Shown: positions 46,956-55,858 of the stretch, piece by piece
How the letters are laid out: every line of letters starts with the position of its first letter
Numbering within the stretch: the stretch's first letter is position 1
From: Adineta ricciae
Lineage: Eukaryota > Rotifera > Eurotatoria > Adinetida > Adinetidae
Reading direction: 5' to 3'
Assembly (NCBI GenBank): GCA_905250025.1
Contig: CAJNOJ010000290.1
Location: 61,385 to 125,384 of the forward strand
DNA length: 64,000 bases
Program-made: the position numbers and the translations under genes
Notes under the pieces: generated by a model
Told to the model about the DNA's origin: nothing
What the model saw: the letters and a program-made list of their open reading frames with translations, nothing else
Databases searched by the model: none

Positions 46956-47885
46956 ATGTCCTCCATTGGCGACACGATCAACCGAATAAATGCTGCAATA
47001 GTATCAATAGTTATCGCTGTATCATTTATCAATTTGGCTCTCGGTGCAATTGGCCTAGTATTTAATGTAATAATCTTCACCAGGCCATCGCTTCACAATG
47101 AACCATGTTCACTCTATTTTTTCTCGTCGACATGCTTCAATTTATTTGTCATATTGGTTATCGTACCGATACGCATTGCTTCCGAAGGATTTAATACGGA
47201 TATCACAAGTTACAATATCGGAATTTGTAAACTTGAATTCTTTGTCTTTTATGTCGTACGAACAATACCTTGCTGGTTAATTGTCTTGGCGTGTGTTGAT
47301 CGTTATTTGAAATCGTCGACAAAAGTACACATCCGCCGATTGAGTTCATTAAGAACAGCGAAGATAGCTATTTATTTTATTGTAGTTCTGTTCATTATTC
47401 TTCATATTCACATGCCGATCTACTATGAAATTACGTATACATTTGATGGATACGGAAATCTCATACCTGCATGCTATGGTCAAGCAGGGTTCTATCGTAA
47501 GTTCATTGCCTTTTGGAGTATGGTGTTTTATTCCCTTTGCCCATCTCTCCTAATGATTCTTTTCGGCATGTTAACAGTTAGAAATATTCATCAATCTCGG
47601 AGGATACGTTCAGAAGTCACATCTCGACGCATAGACCGTCAACTCGCATGTATGTTGACTGCTCAAGTACTTGCCATCGTTCTTTCAACGTTGCCATTCT
47701 CTGTATATCGACTGTACGCGTCGTTTACTGCGAGCTTACCGAAAGATGCCACTCGACTCGCCTGGGAAAATTTGGCTTTCAAAATTGCAAATGTGCTGAC
47801 GTATTTTGCTCACTCGACAAGCTTTTATTTGTATACACTGACGGGTACAATCTTTCGTAAAGAACTCGTTAAAATCGTTCGGTAG
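46956..47885 (+). CDS. Rhodopsin-like G-protein-coupled receptor, second subfamily
   Basis: Intact single-exon gene of 309 residues. Seven hydrophobic segments: INLALGAIGLVFNVIIF (TM1), LYFFSSTCFNLFVILVIV (TM2), FVFYVVRTIPCWLIVLA (TM3) then CVDRYLKSS at the DRY position, IAIYFIVVLFIILHIHM (TM4), FWSMVFYSLCPSLLMILF (TM5), MLTAQVLAIVLSTLPFSVY (TM6) and ANVLTYFAHSTSFYLYTL (TM7), then FRKELVKIV as helix 8. It shares the LTVRNI/LTVRNV line after TM5 with the receptor at 30254 but is otherwise well diverged. Ligand unknown. Confidence 0.82.
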   Translation: MSSIGDTINRINAAIVSIVIAVSFINLALGAIGLVFNVIIFTRPSLHNEPCSLYFFSSTCFNLFVILVIVPIRIASEGFNTDITSYNIGICKLEFFVFYVVRTIPCWLIVLACVDRYLKSSTKVHIRRLSSLRTAKIAIYFIVVLFIILHIHMPIYYEITYTFDGYGNLIPACYGQAGFYRKFIAFWSMVFYSLCPSLLMILFGMLTVRNIHQSRRIRSEVTSRRIDRQLACMLTAQVLAIVLSTLPFSVYRLYASFTASLPKDATRLAWENLAFKIANVLTYFAHSTSFYLYTLTGTIFRKELVKIVR

Positions 47886-48300
47886 CATTTGTGGAAGAGA
47901 AACGAAATACATCGCACGTTGAATTTACATAGTCAACAACAATCTGAAAAAATTCGGAAAGTGATGAAGAAACACGAAGCTACTTCAAAAGATAGATATG
48001 GATGCATTGCCAAGAACCGAACTGAACTATAAAAGTATCATCACTTCAGTAGTTTTTTTGCTAGAGAAAATAAATGAACTGCGCAAAAACAATGCAGTAC
48101 TACACATACAAAAGGACGATGGTCATTGAAACTTCTACATTAAAGTACAGTCGATAGTCAATTTGTGTTAAACTCAATAGTATTAACGAGGAAAAGTCTA
48201 TATTGTCGCTTCAGAATTCAGAGATTGCCATTAGTTTATGATATACGTTGTTCACCTAGAGATGATGCTATCTACATTCTATGACAACAAATCTTAACGT
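47886..48300. other. Intergenic region
   Basis: No gene seen. Runs up to the inverted repeat. Confidence 0.4.
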
Positions 48301-48444
48301 AAGTAGTGTGTAAATTTCAAAGCATAAACGTTCGATTCTACAAAATTAGAGTAACTGGGAATGTAATTAAGCTTTTTGCAAATACTAGTGGTTCGGTGGA
48401 ATAAAATACATAGATGATAATATAATTTATATCGTAAGAATTTC
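48301..48444 (+). repeat. Inverted repeat, left arm
   Basis: About 145 bases nearly identical in reverse orientation to 48932-49077. The core reads GAATGTAATTAAGC on this side and GCTTAATTACATTC on the other. Confidence 0.8.
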
Positions 48445-48447
48445 ATC

Positions 48448-48736
48448 AGAATTTTCATTCGATTTTGACACCTAGTGCCACAAGAACTAAAGGTTCATTC
48501 CGTATGAAGGCTATCATTTTAGTTAGTATCGGTGGAGCAAAAACGCCACTAGTTGTAGTGTTAATAGTCAGCGATACTGACCACCGAAGACAGTACTTGA
48601 AATCTCATTACCATCGAAAATTATGAAGAATTTTCTTTTCCGCTTTTTTCTGCTTTTCCAGGTTCTTGTCTTCCGCTTTTTTCCGTTTTTTGAGAGAAAA
48701 TTTCCGCTTTTCAGTCTTCATGAGCTGGCAACTCTG
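48448..48736 (+). mobile_element. hAT fragment with one terminal repeat
   Basis: The first part (to about 48590) matches the internal left arm at 19560-19700. The second part (about 48596-48736) matches the right end at about 49447-49583, with TTCCGCTTTTT units and the terminal CTGGCAACTCTG. Left internal sequence is joined directly to the right end, so this is an internally deleted and left-truncated copy. It lies in the loop of the inverted repeat. The 8 bases after its end are ACCAAGAC; no matching left copy was seen. Confidence 0.65.
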
Positions 48737-48931
48737 ACCAAGACTTTCTTGACATAGGTTAATCGCACAAGCACGTGCTATTTGTCGATTGAGCATAGAA
48801 AAACATAGTATCACTTACGCAAGTCAAAATATCATGAACGTCAACGCTGATTTTAGTTGAATCATGCTTTGTTGAACATTATCTGTTCACGTTTTATAGC
48901 TCATTCTGAGTTTTTTTCTAGAAAGATTCAG

Positions 48932-49077
48932 GAAATTCTTACGATATAAATTATATTATCATCTATGTATTTTATTCCACCGAACCGCCAGTATTTGCAG
49001 AAAGCTTAATTACATTCCCAGTTACTCTAATTTTGTAGAGTCGAACGTTTATGCTTTGAAATTTATACACTACCTAT
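48932..49077 (-). repeat. Inverted repeat, right arm
   Basis: Reverse complement of 48301-48444 with few differences. It ends exactly at the N at 49078, so its full extent is unknown. Confidence 0.8.
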
Positions 49078-49078
49078 N
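49078..49078. other. Single N marking a contig junction (Z/W)
   Basis: The right arm of an inverted repeat on the left meets transposon sequence on the right. It is read as a collapsed gap. Confidence 0.7.
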
Positions 49079-49583
49079 CACAATAAGACACGCGCTTATA
49101 TAGAGAAGAGGAAAGAGAGATATGACCCGGAGATAGTATGATATAGAGGTGAGAGAATAAAGAACAGAAAGAGATGAACGATATCATTATCGTTACAAAT
49201 GGGAAATAAAGCTTCGAATGCGACATCAGATTCTCCCGGTAAAAAGGAAAAAAAAGGTGTTTTTAATCAACAGTGGTTGAATGATGCCCAGTTCAAATTA
49301 TTTCTACGAGAATACAAACCGGATCGAATGAAGGCTCACTGTATAGTCTGCAATGAACAATTTTCGATTCATCATGGTGGCAAGAATGACGTTGATCGAC
49401 ATATGAAATTGAAATTTTGTGAAATACATGCGCACCATTTGTGAAGTCAGCACTTGAAATCGCATTATCATCGAAAATTATGAAGAATCTTCTTTTCCGC
49501 TTTTTTCTGCTTTTCTAGGTTCTTGTTTTCCGCTTTTTGAGAGAAAATTTCCGCCTTTCAGTCTTCAGGAAATGGCAACTCTG
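49079..49583 (+). mobile_element. hAT-like transposon, right arm
   Basis: Ends with AATGGCAACTCTG, inverted relative to the left end at 19356, followed by the target duplication. It contains an 81-codon frame (49199-49444) described separately, and TTCCGCTTTTT subterminal units near 49495-49560. No catalytic transposase domain (DDE/RNase H part with a dimerisation tail) is visible, so unless it lies in the missing part between the arms, the element is non-autonomous. Confidence 0.75.
49199..49444 (+). CDS. BED-like zinc-finger fragment of a hAT transposase
   Basis: 81 residues. GVFNQQWLNDAQFKLFL then MKAHCIVCNEQFSIHHGG and KNDVDRHMKLKFCEIHAH give a C-x2-C ... H-x(5)-C/H finger with the aromatic residues usual in BED-type and hAT N-terminal DNA-binding fingers. 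It stops at TGA 49442-49444, directly before the right end of the element, so the catalytic part is absent. If translated it could bind the element ends as a repressor, which is speculative. Confidence 0.6.
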   Translation: MGNKASNATSDSPGKKEKKGVFNQQWLNDAQFKLFLREYKPDRMKAHCIVCNEQFSIHHGGKNDVDRHMKLKFCEIHAHHL

Positions 49584-49674
49584 TCCACCACATGAGAGTG
49601 AAAATGTCATTTCCAATGGATTAACAGATCTGTCTGCTTCCAATGACACTGGAGTCTCAAATGACAATATCTAA
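49584..49674 (+). pseudogene. Skp1-like copy B, last codons after the transposon, with target duplication
   Basis: TCCACCAC at 49584-49591 is the right target-site duplication. The sequence continues as the end of the Skp1-like last exon (NGLTD, then SASNDTGVSNDNI and TAA), matching 24051-24133 in copy A. Confidence 0.8.
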
Positions 49675-50341
49675 AAAACATCAATAAAACTCACCTGTTA
49701 AAAATCCTGATAAATGACATTATTGCAATCTGTTATTTTGTTGTAATTAAAGTCAGGAAGGTTGAGTCCTTTTTGTTTTCGAAAAAGAAAGAATTTTATG
49801 TTAGCTATCGATCCGATAAAGGATATAACGCTTACTTGTTGTGGATAAGTATATGTGCACAATAAAAAAAGAATTGAAATAGTTACCATTTATTTTCGTT
49901 TCCATTGTGTATCATTCTATTTTGCATATCTGCAAAAAATTATTTCACTATTGGTTTTTGTCGGTTCAAGTTAACTAGGTCCGGTAGGATCCTATAAACT
50001 GTCGGAATCCAATGCGATTCTGATCCTCGGACCCCGATGAAATGTTCTAGGGATTTGTAGAATCCGATAAAATTCGACAGATTCCAATCGGATCCGACTC
50101 TAGGATTGCTCCTTGATCTACCTAGGTAACGTTTAGTAAATGGTATAAATGAAGCAGTCATCCTATTCCGCAATGTTGCACATTTAGGAATAGGACGTAC
50201 ATTCTCTATAAATGAACTATCTACGCCATCTGGACACCTAGAAAACTAATCTAAAACTTGATTTGCTAATAGATATATTTGTTGAGACTTTTGTTTGATT
50301 CCAGGTTATTCTTTTATTATCAGTAAGGAGAAATACATCGT
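49675..50341. other. Intergenic region with dispersed repeat
   Basis: Counterpart of 24134-24811, including the GGATCC-rich degenerate repeat at about 49970-50190. Convergent 3' ends of two genes. Confidence 0.5.
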
Positions 50342-51595
50342 TTAATCACATTCGTATGTTAGTTGAGGTAATTGTTGCAATGAAAGTGTGTTATTCTGAT
50401 TCGTAGCAACACGTTGAACAGCAGACGAAGTCCAGCCAGTCATATCAATGGCCAAAATCTTTTCAATACAGTCAATCATATTATTTGTAGCTGTAGAAGC
50501 TCGTTGACATACTGCTTGATTCATTCGTCGTATACGTGGACTAGTTGAAGTAATTTGTCTTTGTAATGTTTCGATGTTAGTGAGAACGTCGTTAGCATTC
50601 GCTTCTGAATCACACATATACTTTGTAAAATGATCATTTGCTTCGTTGAGATTCATAAGATGATTGAAGAGATTTTCTAAGATTTCTAAAGCTCGATAAT
50701 TGTGCTTGAGCCAAAATCGTTTAACTAATATGCCGATGGAACTCACGGTGATTCCACCAAGAACAACAGAAATTAGGATAGTTCGAAGAGGTGGATAAAT
50801 GCGACTTCCAACTTGAATGAAGCCAGGAATGCGTGACAGATGCTGCAAACTATTCGTCGTGAGCGCGTTAGTAGCCTGGTAGACACCAAAAGCGGCTATT
50901 GCTTGACTAATGTGCTTAAAATGCTCACCGAAATCTATACGACCTTCTACAACCACTCGTTTACTTTGGACCGTTTGCTGCAGGCTTCGAATATTCTGAT
51001 CCAGTTTTTCGCTTTGTTCGCGCGATTTTTGCGACAACTGAAGCAAGTTTCGAGTACCAAAGCACATTCCATTCAAAGCTGTTTCAATATCTGATCGATC
51101 TTGTTCATTTAAAGGTAGATTCGAATTGGATTCGAGGGACTGAACAATGATATCCATATAATCCTTGGCGTTCCTTAGATCCGGTAACATCTTTCTCATA
51201 TTGTGCTGTGTAGTTAGAATCAAAGAATTAGAACAATGAACCAATTCTTTAAATGAAGTACCCATTTCATTCATTTCGTTCATTTCACGTTGAATTTCGT
51301 CGAGAAGTTGCTTAATACTCTCAATGAGTTCAGGTACACGTTGAATTCGTTCGACGAATTTCAGTGAAGCAAAGTTTGTTGCTACAGCAATAAACCTACA
51401 GAAGCGAGCTGTTTGGGGATCATTCTCTAAACCATAGCGAGCAACTTCCTGTTGCAATTCCTCTTCCGAACACTTCGGGGCGTTTAATAAGGTCCAACCA
51501 TCGCGTTCTGATAAAATATTGACTGTTTCCATGCATTCAGCCTGAATTTTATTGTCCGTGTCCTCTTGATCAGAAGCAACAGAAGTTGTTGCCAT
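50342..51595 (-). CDS. Helical protein with a hydrophobic hairpin, copy B
   Basis: Intact 417-residue frame from ATG 51595, aligned without gaps to copy A at 24812-26065. Differences are about a dozen conservative changes (for example SVASDQ for SVGSDQ, ELVHCSNS for ELVHRSNS, SSIGILVKRFW for STISILVKRFW). The two hydrophobic segments and both helical arms are kept. Preservation of a full-length frame on both haplotypes amid widely varying flanks suggests a working gene. Function unknown; see copy A for the domain plan. Confidence 0.7.
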   Translation of the reverse strand: MATTSVASDQEDTDNKIQAECMETVNILSERDGWTLLNAPKCSEEELQQEVARYGLENDPQTARFCRFIAVATNFASLKFVERIQRVPELIESIKQLLDEIQREMNEMNEMGTSFKELVHCSNSLILTTQHNMRKMLPDLRNAKDYMDIIVQSLESNSNLPLNEQDRSDIETALNGMCFGTRNLLQLSQKSREQSEKLDQNIRSLQQTVQSKRVVVEGRIDFGEHFKHISQAIAAFGVYQATNALTTNSLQHLSRIPGFIQVGSRIYPPLRTILISVVLGGITVSSIGILVKRFWLKHNYRALEILENLFNHLMNLNEANDHFTKYMCDSEANANDVLTNIETLQRQITSTSPRIRRMNQAVCQRASTATNNMIDCIEKILAIDMTGWTSSAVQRVATNQNNTLSLQQLPQLTYECD

Positions 51596-54500
51596 TGTCG
51601 CCGATGTTTCATCGTCCTATCACGAAACTTAATATGGTTCTCTATTGTTTTCTTAGTACAACTTACCGTCATTCTATTGTTATTTTTCGAACTGTTCTTT
51701 AAATGATTTTCTTAGTAAATAACAAAGAACGATGTTATTGACTTTTAGTAAGAGAACCTGGTAAAAACCCAGTGTAATCAAACATGTCTGAAATTATTCC
51801 AACTTGTTACCTTCGCGATATAAACTCGTGAATTCCATTGGCATATATGGAACCCAATATTGTTGATGTTAGCCGTATAGGTCAAGATAGATGTCGTATT
51901 TTTCTGTAAAGTCAAATGAATTTAGATTAGTTATAGTTGAAAATTAGAACAAATTAAATACATTTTATCCATAATTTAAGTTGAGAAATAGCTCAATTAC
52001 TAGTAAATTAAATTTATTTCAGAAGACGAAGCCCTATAAACACCAGAAATGGACTCTAGTTAATTATGAAATATCGTAATACACCATAAGAATTGTTTCT
52101 TTCGTGCAATTATTTTCAGATGCTTTTCATAAGAAAAAAAAACTCTTGTTTAATCGAAGACACATAATGTAATAAGCTATGGGTAGACACTGACATATCG
52201 ATATATGAATTTGGCAGATTCCGTCCTCAAAATCGCGTTCCTAAAAACATCTCATTGGATTGTGCTTTAAACAAAGATTGTTACAACACTTGAATGTGTT
52301 TTTTCAGTTTCTATTTCATGTTAAATATAATAATAAATGAAATTATCTATCAGCAATTCAGTTAGTGGTGTATCTACGAACTGACATGACCCGAAAAAAT
52401 GAACAGATTTTGTAATATCTACTAAAAGAACTCGTTGTTGACCAATCTTCAATAAATAAATTGTCAGTGACCGTTGAATGATTGTGGCAACTCAGCAATT
52501 GATCTGAAAATGTTGAACGAAAATCAAGTGAATAATAATAACTCATATTAACTTATAATTAAGCAAAAGATTAATCAATATTTCATTAATAAATAGACTT
52601 GAACAAATTGGATGATATGGCGGTTGAATTTCACTAAATGATCTGTATATGGAGATTTTTTTCGTGAAGAATTTTAAATTCAGATGGATTTCAAATAATA
52701 ATTATTTGACCTTTACCTTGAAAAATTGAGTAAACAACAAAAATGATTAATGATATTGCATAAATTCTTGTTGATATAATCGCCTTTTTTGATCATAATT
52801 TTCTAAGCGAATTATTTCCAATTCAAATAAATTCAATTGTTTTCGAGTTCGCTTACTCCGATGAAAAAAAAAACTTCTCATTGACTCTTTTAGCATTCAA
52901 AGAACGATTGTCTATTATAATTATATTGTGCTGAAGTATATGACAGTTAAAATCAAATTTTCAAAATAAGACAACATTTTCATAGAACTTATTCTTTTTC
53001 TATAAAATCAACGATACGAAAGAGATATAAATCGATTATGAAATTAATATTTATCATCAGTCTAGCAGGACTCGGTAGTGCCAGTGTGAAATAACTTAAC
53101 TCTTTTGGTCTAATTAAACTTGGAGAAATATATTCAGTTGAAAAAACTCAAAAGACTGATAAAACTTGTTGCATAGATTTTTATGAGAACACCGATTTTC
53201 TATTAGCTAAGTAGATTTGTTGCATAGGAAATCATACTTCTGTTTGCAGATTTACAAATAGACGTGCTATTATATTTACTACGATAAGTAGCTACGGAGG
53301 AAAATGGTACCATAGTCTCAAGTCAATGTATAAGACTATCGATGGGAGTGACTCCTTCATCTTTCTCATGATTGTTTATCGAATATAATGTGATGTGTTA
53401 CAAAATCTTTAAATTTCTTCAAGTTTTATATTTGCCTTAAATATAATTGAAGAACTCTTGATGATTAGAATCGAGAGAAATCCTAAGCAATATCACTTCT
53501 TCATCTTATAGTGGGGACGGAAATATAAATTATCTCGACTGAAAGGAGGATTCTATGAAAAGAATAGTTTGAGTGTGTATCTGTATGTTTGTGTCAGGGT
53601 CAAAAGTCAAGATTTCTGGAAAATTCTCAAACTCGAAGGTACATCGTTTGGAGGACGTTTTAAGGCTCAATGTTGATAATGGTTGGTGAGAGGTGAAAAG
53701 AGTATTACCAAACTATCACAATATGCTTGTTTGTCTGTTGAAGGTCGTGAACCAAAGATCAGCTATTTCCGGTAATCGAAATTTATATCGAATTTCCTCT
53801 GATGTCACTATGCATTATTCCTTTTTCTGATCGAAAAGGAAGACATGCTTAACGGCGTGAAGTTTATCATATTCATTCCTAGCAAACTACCGATCCATGC
53901 GAACGCAGTAATTTTCAATACAGATCATTGGATAGACAAGAAAAACAATGACAATCCTTATGCTAATTGTTAAAACTCTTAGAAGAATGGAGACCTTGCT
54001 CGAAAGGTCATTTTTAAGGATATGTATCTAACTATTTTCTGTGTCAAATCCATACGAAGATTATTGTATTTTGAGTTACTAATTCAGTCGAGGGCAAAGC
54101 GAGTCAGCTTCGACAAATGTTACTTGTATGTAAATGAATAAAAAACACCCTTACCCTCAACAATATTGAACTTTGGACAAACCTAGATAAAAGAGCAGCT
54201 TGACTTTTGTTACGGAAAATCGATAGAATAATTTCACAGTAATGTTTAGTTTTTCTCAATCTTCAGACGACGTACTTCTTACTAAGAAAAGAATCTCATT
54301 ATCTTCTAAACAACCCCTGTCGTAATTAGTAAAAATGAGTATGACTCTGTTAACGGTTGTGATATAAACATAACTTTTTAATTAGCAATACCTAAAATAA
54401 TATTTAGACCGGTACACAAATAACCTCTCATCAAAGGAGAGTTGGAAACGTGAACTGATAGGCTATGTAACTCTGCGTGCGCGTTCACATCTACTTTCAT

Positions 54501-54823
54501 GCTGCTTTTATCTTAATTATACTTAAACAACCGATCATCTCATCTCTCAAAATTTATTTTGAAAAGGTAACGCATATACATATATCAAATATGCGCTTCG
54601 TTCAATAATCTTTTCAGTTATTTTTATAAAGGTCGAAGACACTTTTTAGAACCCTTTATTCATTGATATTCTCCAGTTAATCAGATGAGAATTACTTTAG
54701 GGTACAGCTGTCTCATGAGTACCGTAGGCAACGTTAGAGAGGAAAAAAAACTTTCTGCTGAATATGAATGTCATTTTTTCCTCAAAGACAGATTTAGTTT
54801 TTCTCTAGACTTCACTTTGCACA
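51596..54823. other. Long non-coding region upstream of GPCR copy B
   Basis: To about 51980 it aligns with block Z. Bases 51985-52376 are unique to this haplotype. From 52376 it again follows Z but lacks the part matching 27590-27970. One relic piece of the repeat membrane family remains at 52358-52546 (minus). Otherwise nothing seen. Confidence 0.45.
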
Positions 54824-55858
54824 ATGAATAATACAAATATGAGCAGCTCTATTAGTAGCAGCGATGCATCTACTATCTCACTTATCAGTGTTTTAAACAG
54901 AGCAATCTCACAATTCGGTTTTGGTTTTATTTTCATCCTTGGTAATGTTGGATCAATTCTCATGTGTATCGTTTTCACCCAACCAACGTATCGCAATAGT
55001 CCGTGTGCCATGTTTTTTCTCTCGGCAAGCGTTTCTCAATTTTTCACATATAATTTCGCATTACTCACTCGTATGCTTCACTTTGGATATGCTATACTCA
55101 CTCTTAATAGCAATCTTTGGTATTGTAAACTCCGTTTTTATCTCTTTTACATTTTCGTCGCTGTTCCTCGTTATTATATCATCTTGGCATCGATTGACCG
55201 ATACTTTGCCAGTTCAAACATCGCACTTCGACGACGATGGAGTTCGCAAAAGATCGCTTTGCGACTCATTATTGCCAACGTCATCTTCTGGTCCGTAATT
55301 TATATCCAAATCATCGCGTTTTATGATATCGGAAGCGGCACATGTACGTTTCGATCAGGTGATTACGCAATATTCTTTACTATTTATATTGCATTTGACA
55401 GCGGCGCTCTTCCGATACTTCTAATGCTGATCTTCGGCTTATTAACTGTACGAAATGTTCGGCAGACCAAAGCGCGTATCAGTGCTAATGTGGGACAAAG
55501 TCCACGAATGTCAAAGAAAGATGTTCAATTGCATCGAATGTTAGCGAATCAAATTATTCTGTTCGTCATTCTAAATGTGCCCAATCCAATTTATCTCATC
55601 TACAGTTCGTTTACAATCAACATGTCAAAATCAGCACTTCAAATTGCGGCAGAATCATTTGTCAGCAATATGACGTACCTATTGATTTACTTAGGTTTTT
55701 CATTGACATTTGCGAATTTCATGGTTTCATCGGATATATTTCGCCGTGAGTTTGCTCAAATGTTACGAACGAAAATACTTCGTCAAACTCCAATAGCTCG
55801 GATACCGGAAGGTGGCACCCCAGTTAGAATGCTCCCTGTGAATGATGGAGATCATTAA
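54824..55858 (+). CDS. Rhodopsin-like G-protein-coupled receptor, copy B
   Basis: Intact 344-residue frame with the same seven segments as the gene at 30254, including the ASIDRYFAS line and FRREF tail. About twenty substitutions are spread over loops and membrane segments (for example FYDIGSGTCTF for FYEIGSGICTF, LNVPNPIYLI for LNMPNPIYLI). No indel occurs within the coding region although the flanks have many, which points to selection on both copies. Confidence 0.82.
   Translation: MNNTNMSSSISSSDASTISLISVLNRAISQFGFGFIFILGNVGSILMCIVFTQPTYRNSPCAMFFLSASVSQFFTYNFALLTRMLHFGYAILTLNSNLWYCKLRFYLFYIFVAVPRYYIILASIDRYFASSNIALRRRWSSQKIALRLIIANVIFWSVIYIQIIAFYDIGSGTCTFRSGDYAIFFTIYIAFDSGALPILLMLIFGLLTVRNVRQTKARISANVGQSPRMSKKDVQLHRMLANQIILFVILNVPNPIYLIYSSFTINMSKSALQIAAESFVSNMTYLLIYLGFSLTFANFMVSSDIFRREFAQMLRTKILRQTPIARIPEGGTPVRMLPVNDGDH

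Noticed and set aside
19356-49583. A giant 30 kb transposon bounded by the two hAT ends
   Set aside because: The interval contains two N junctions and the homologous empty site itself, so interleaved contigs are far more likely than a giant element carrying its own unoccupied locus.
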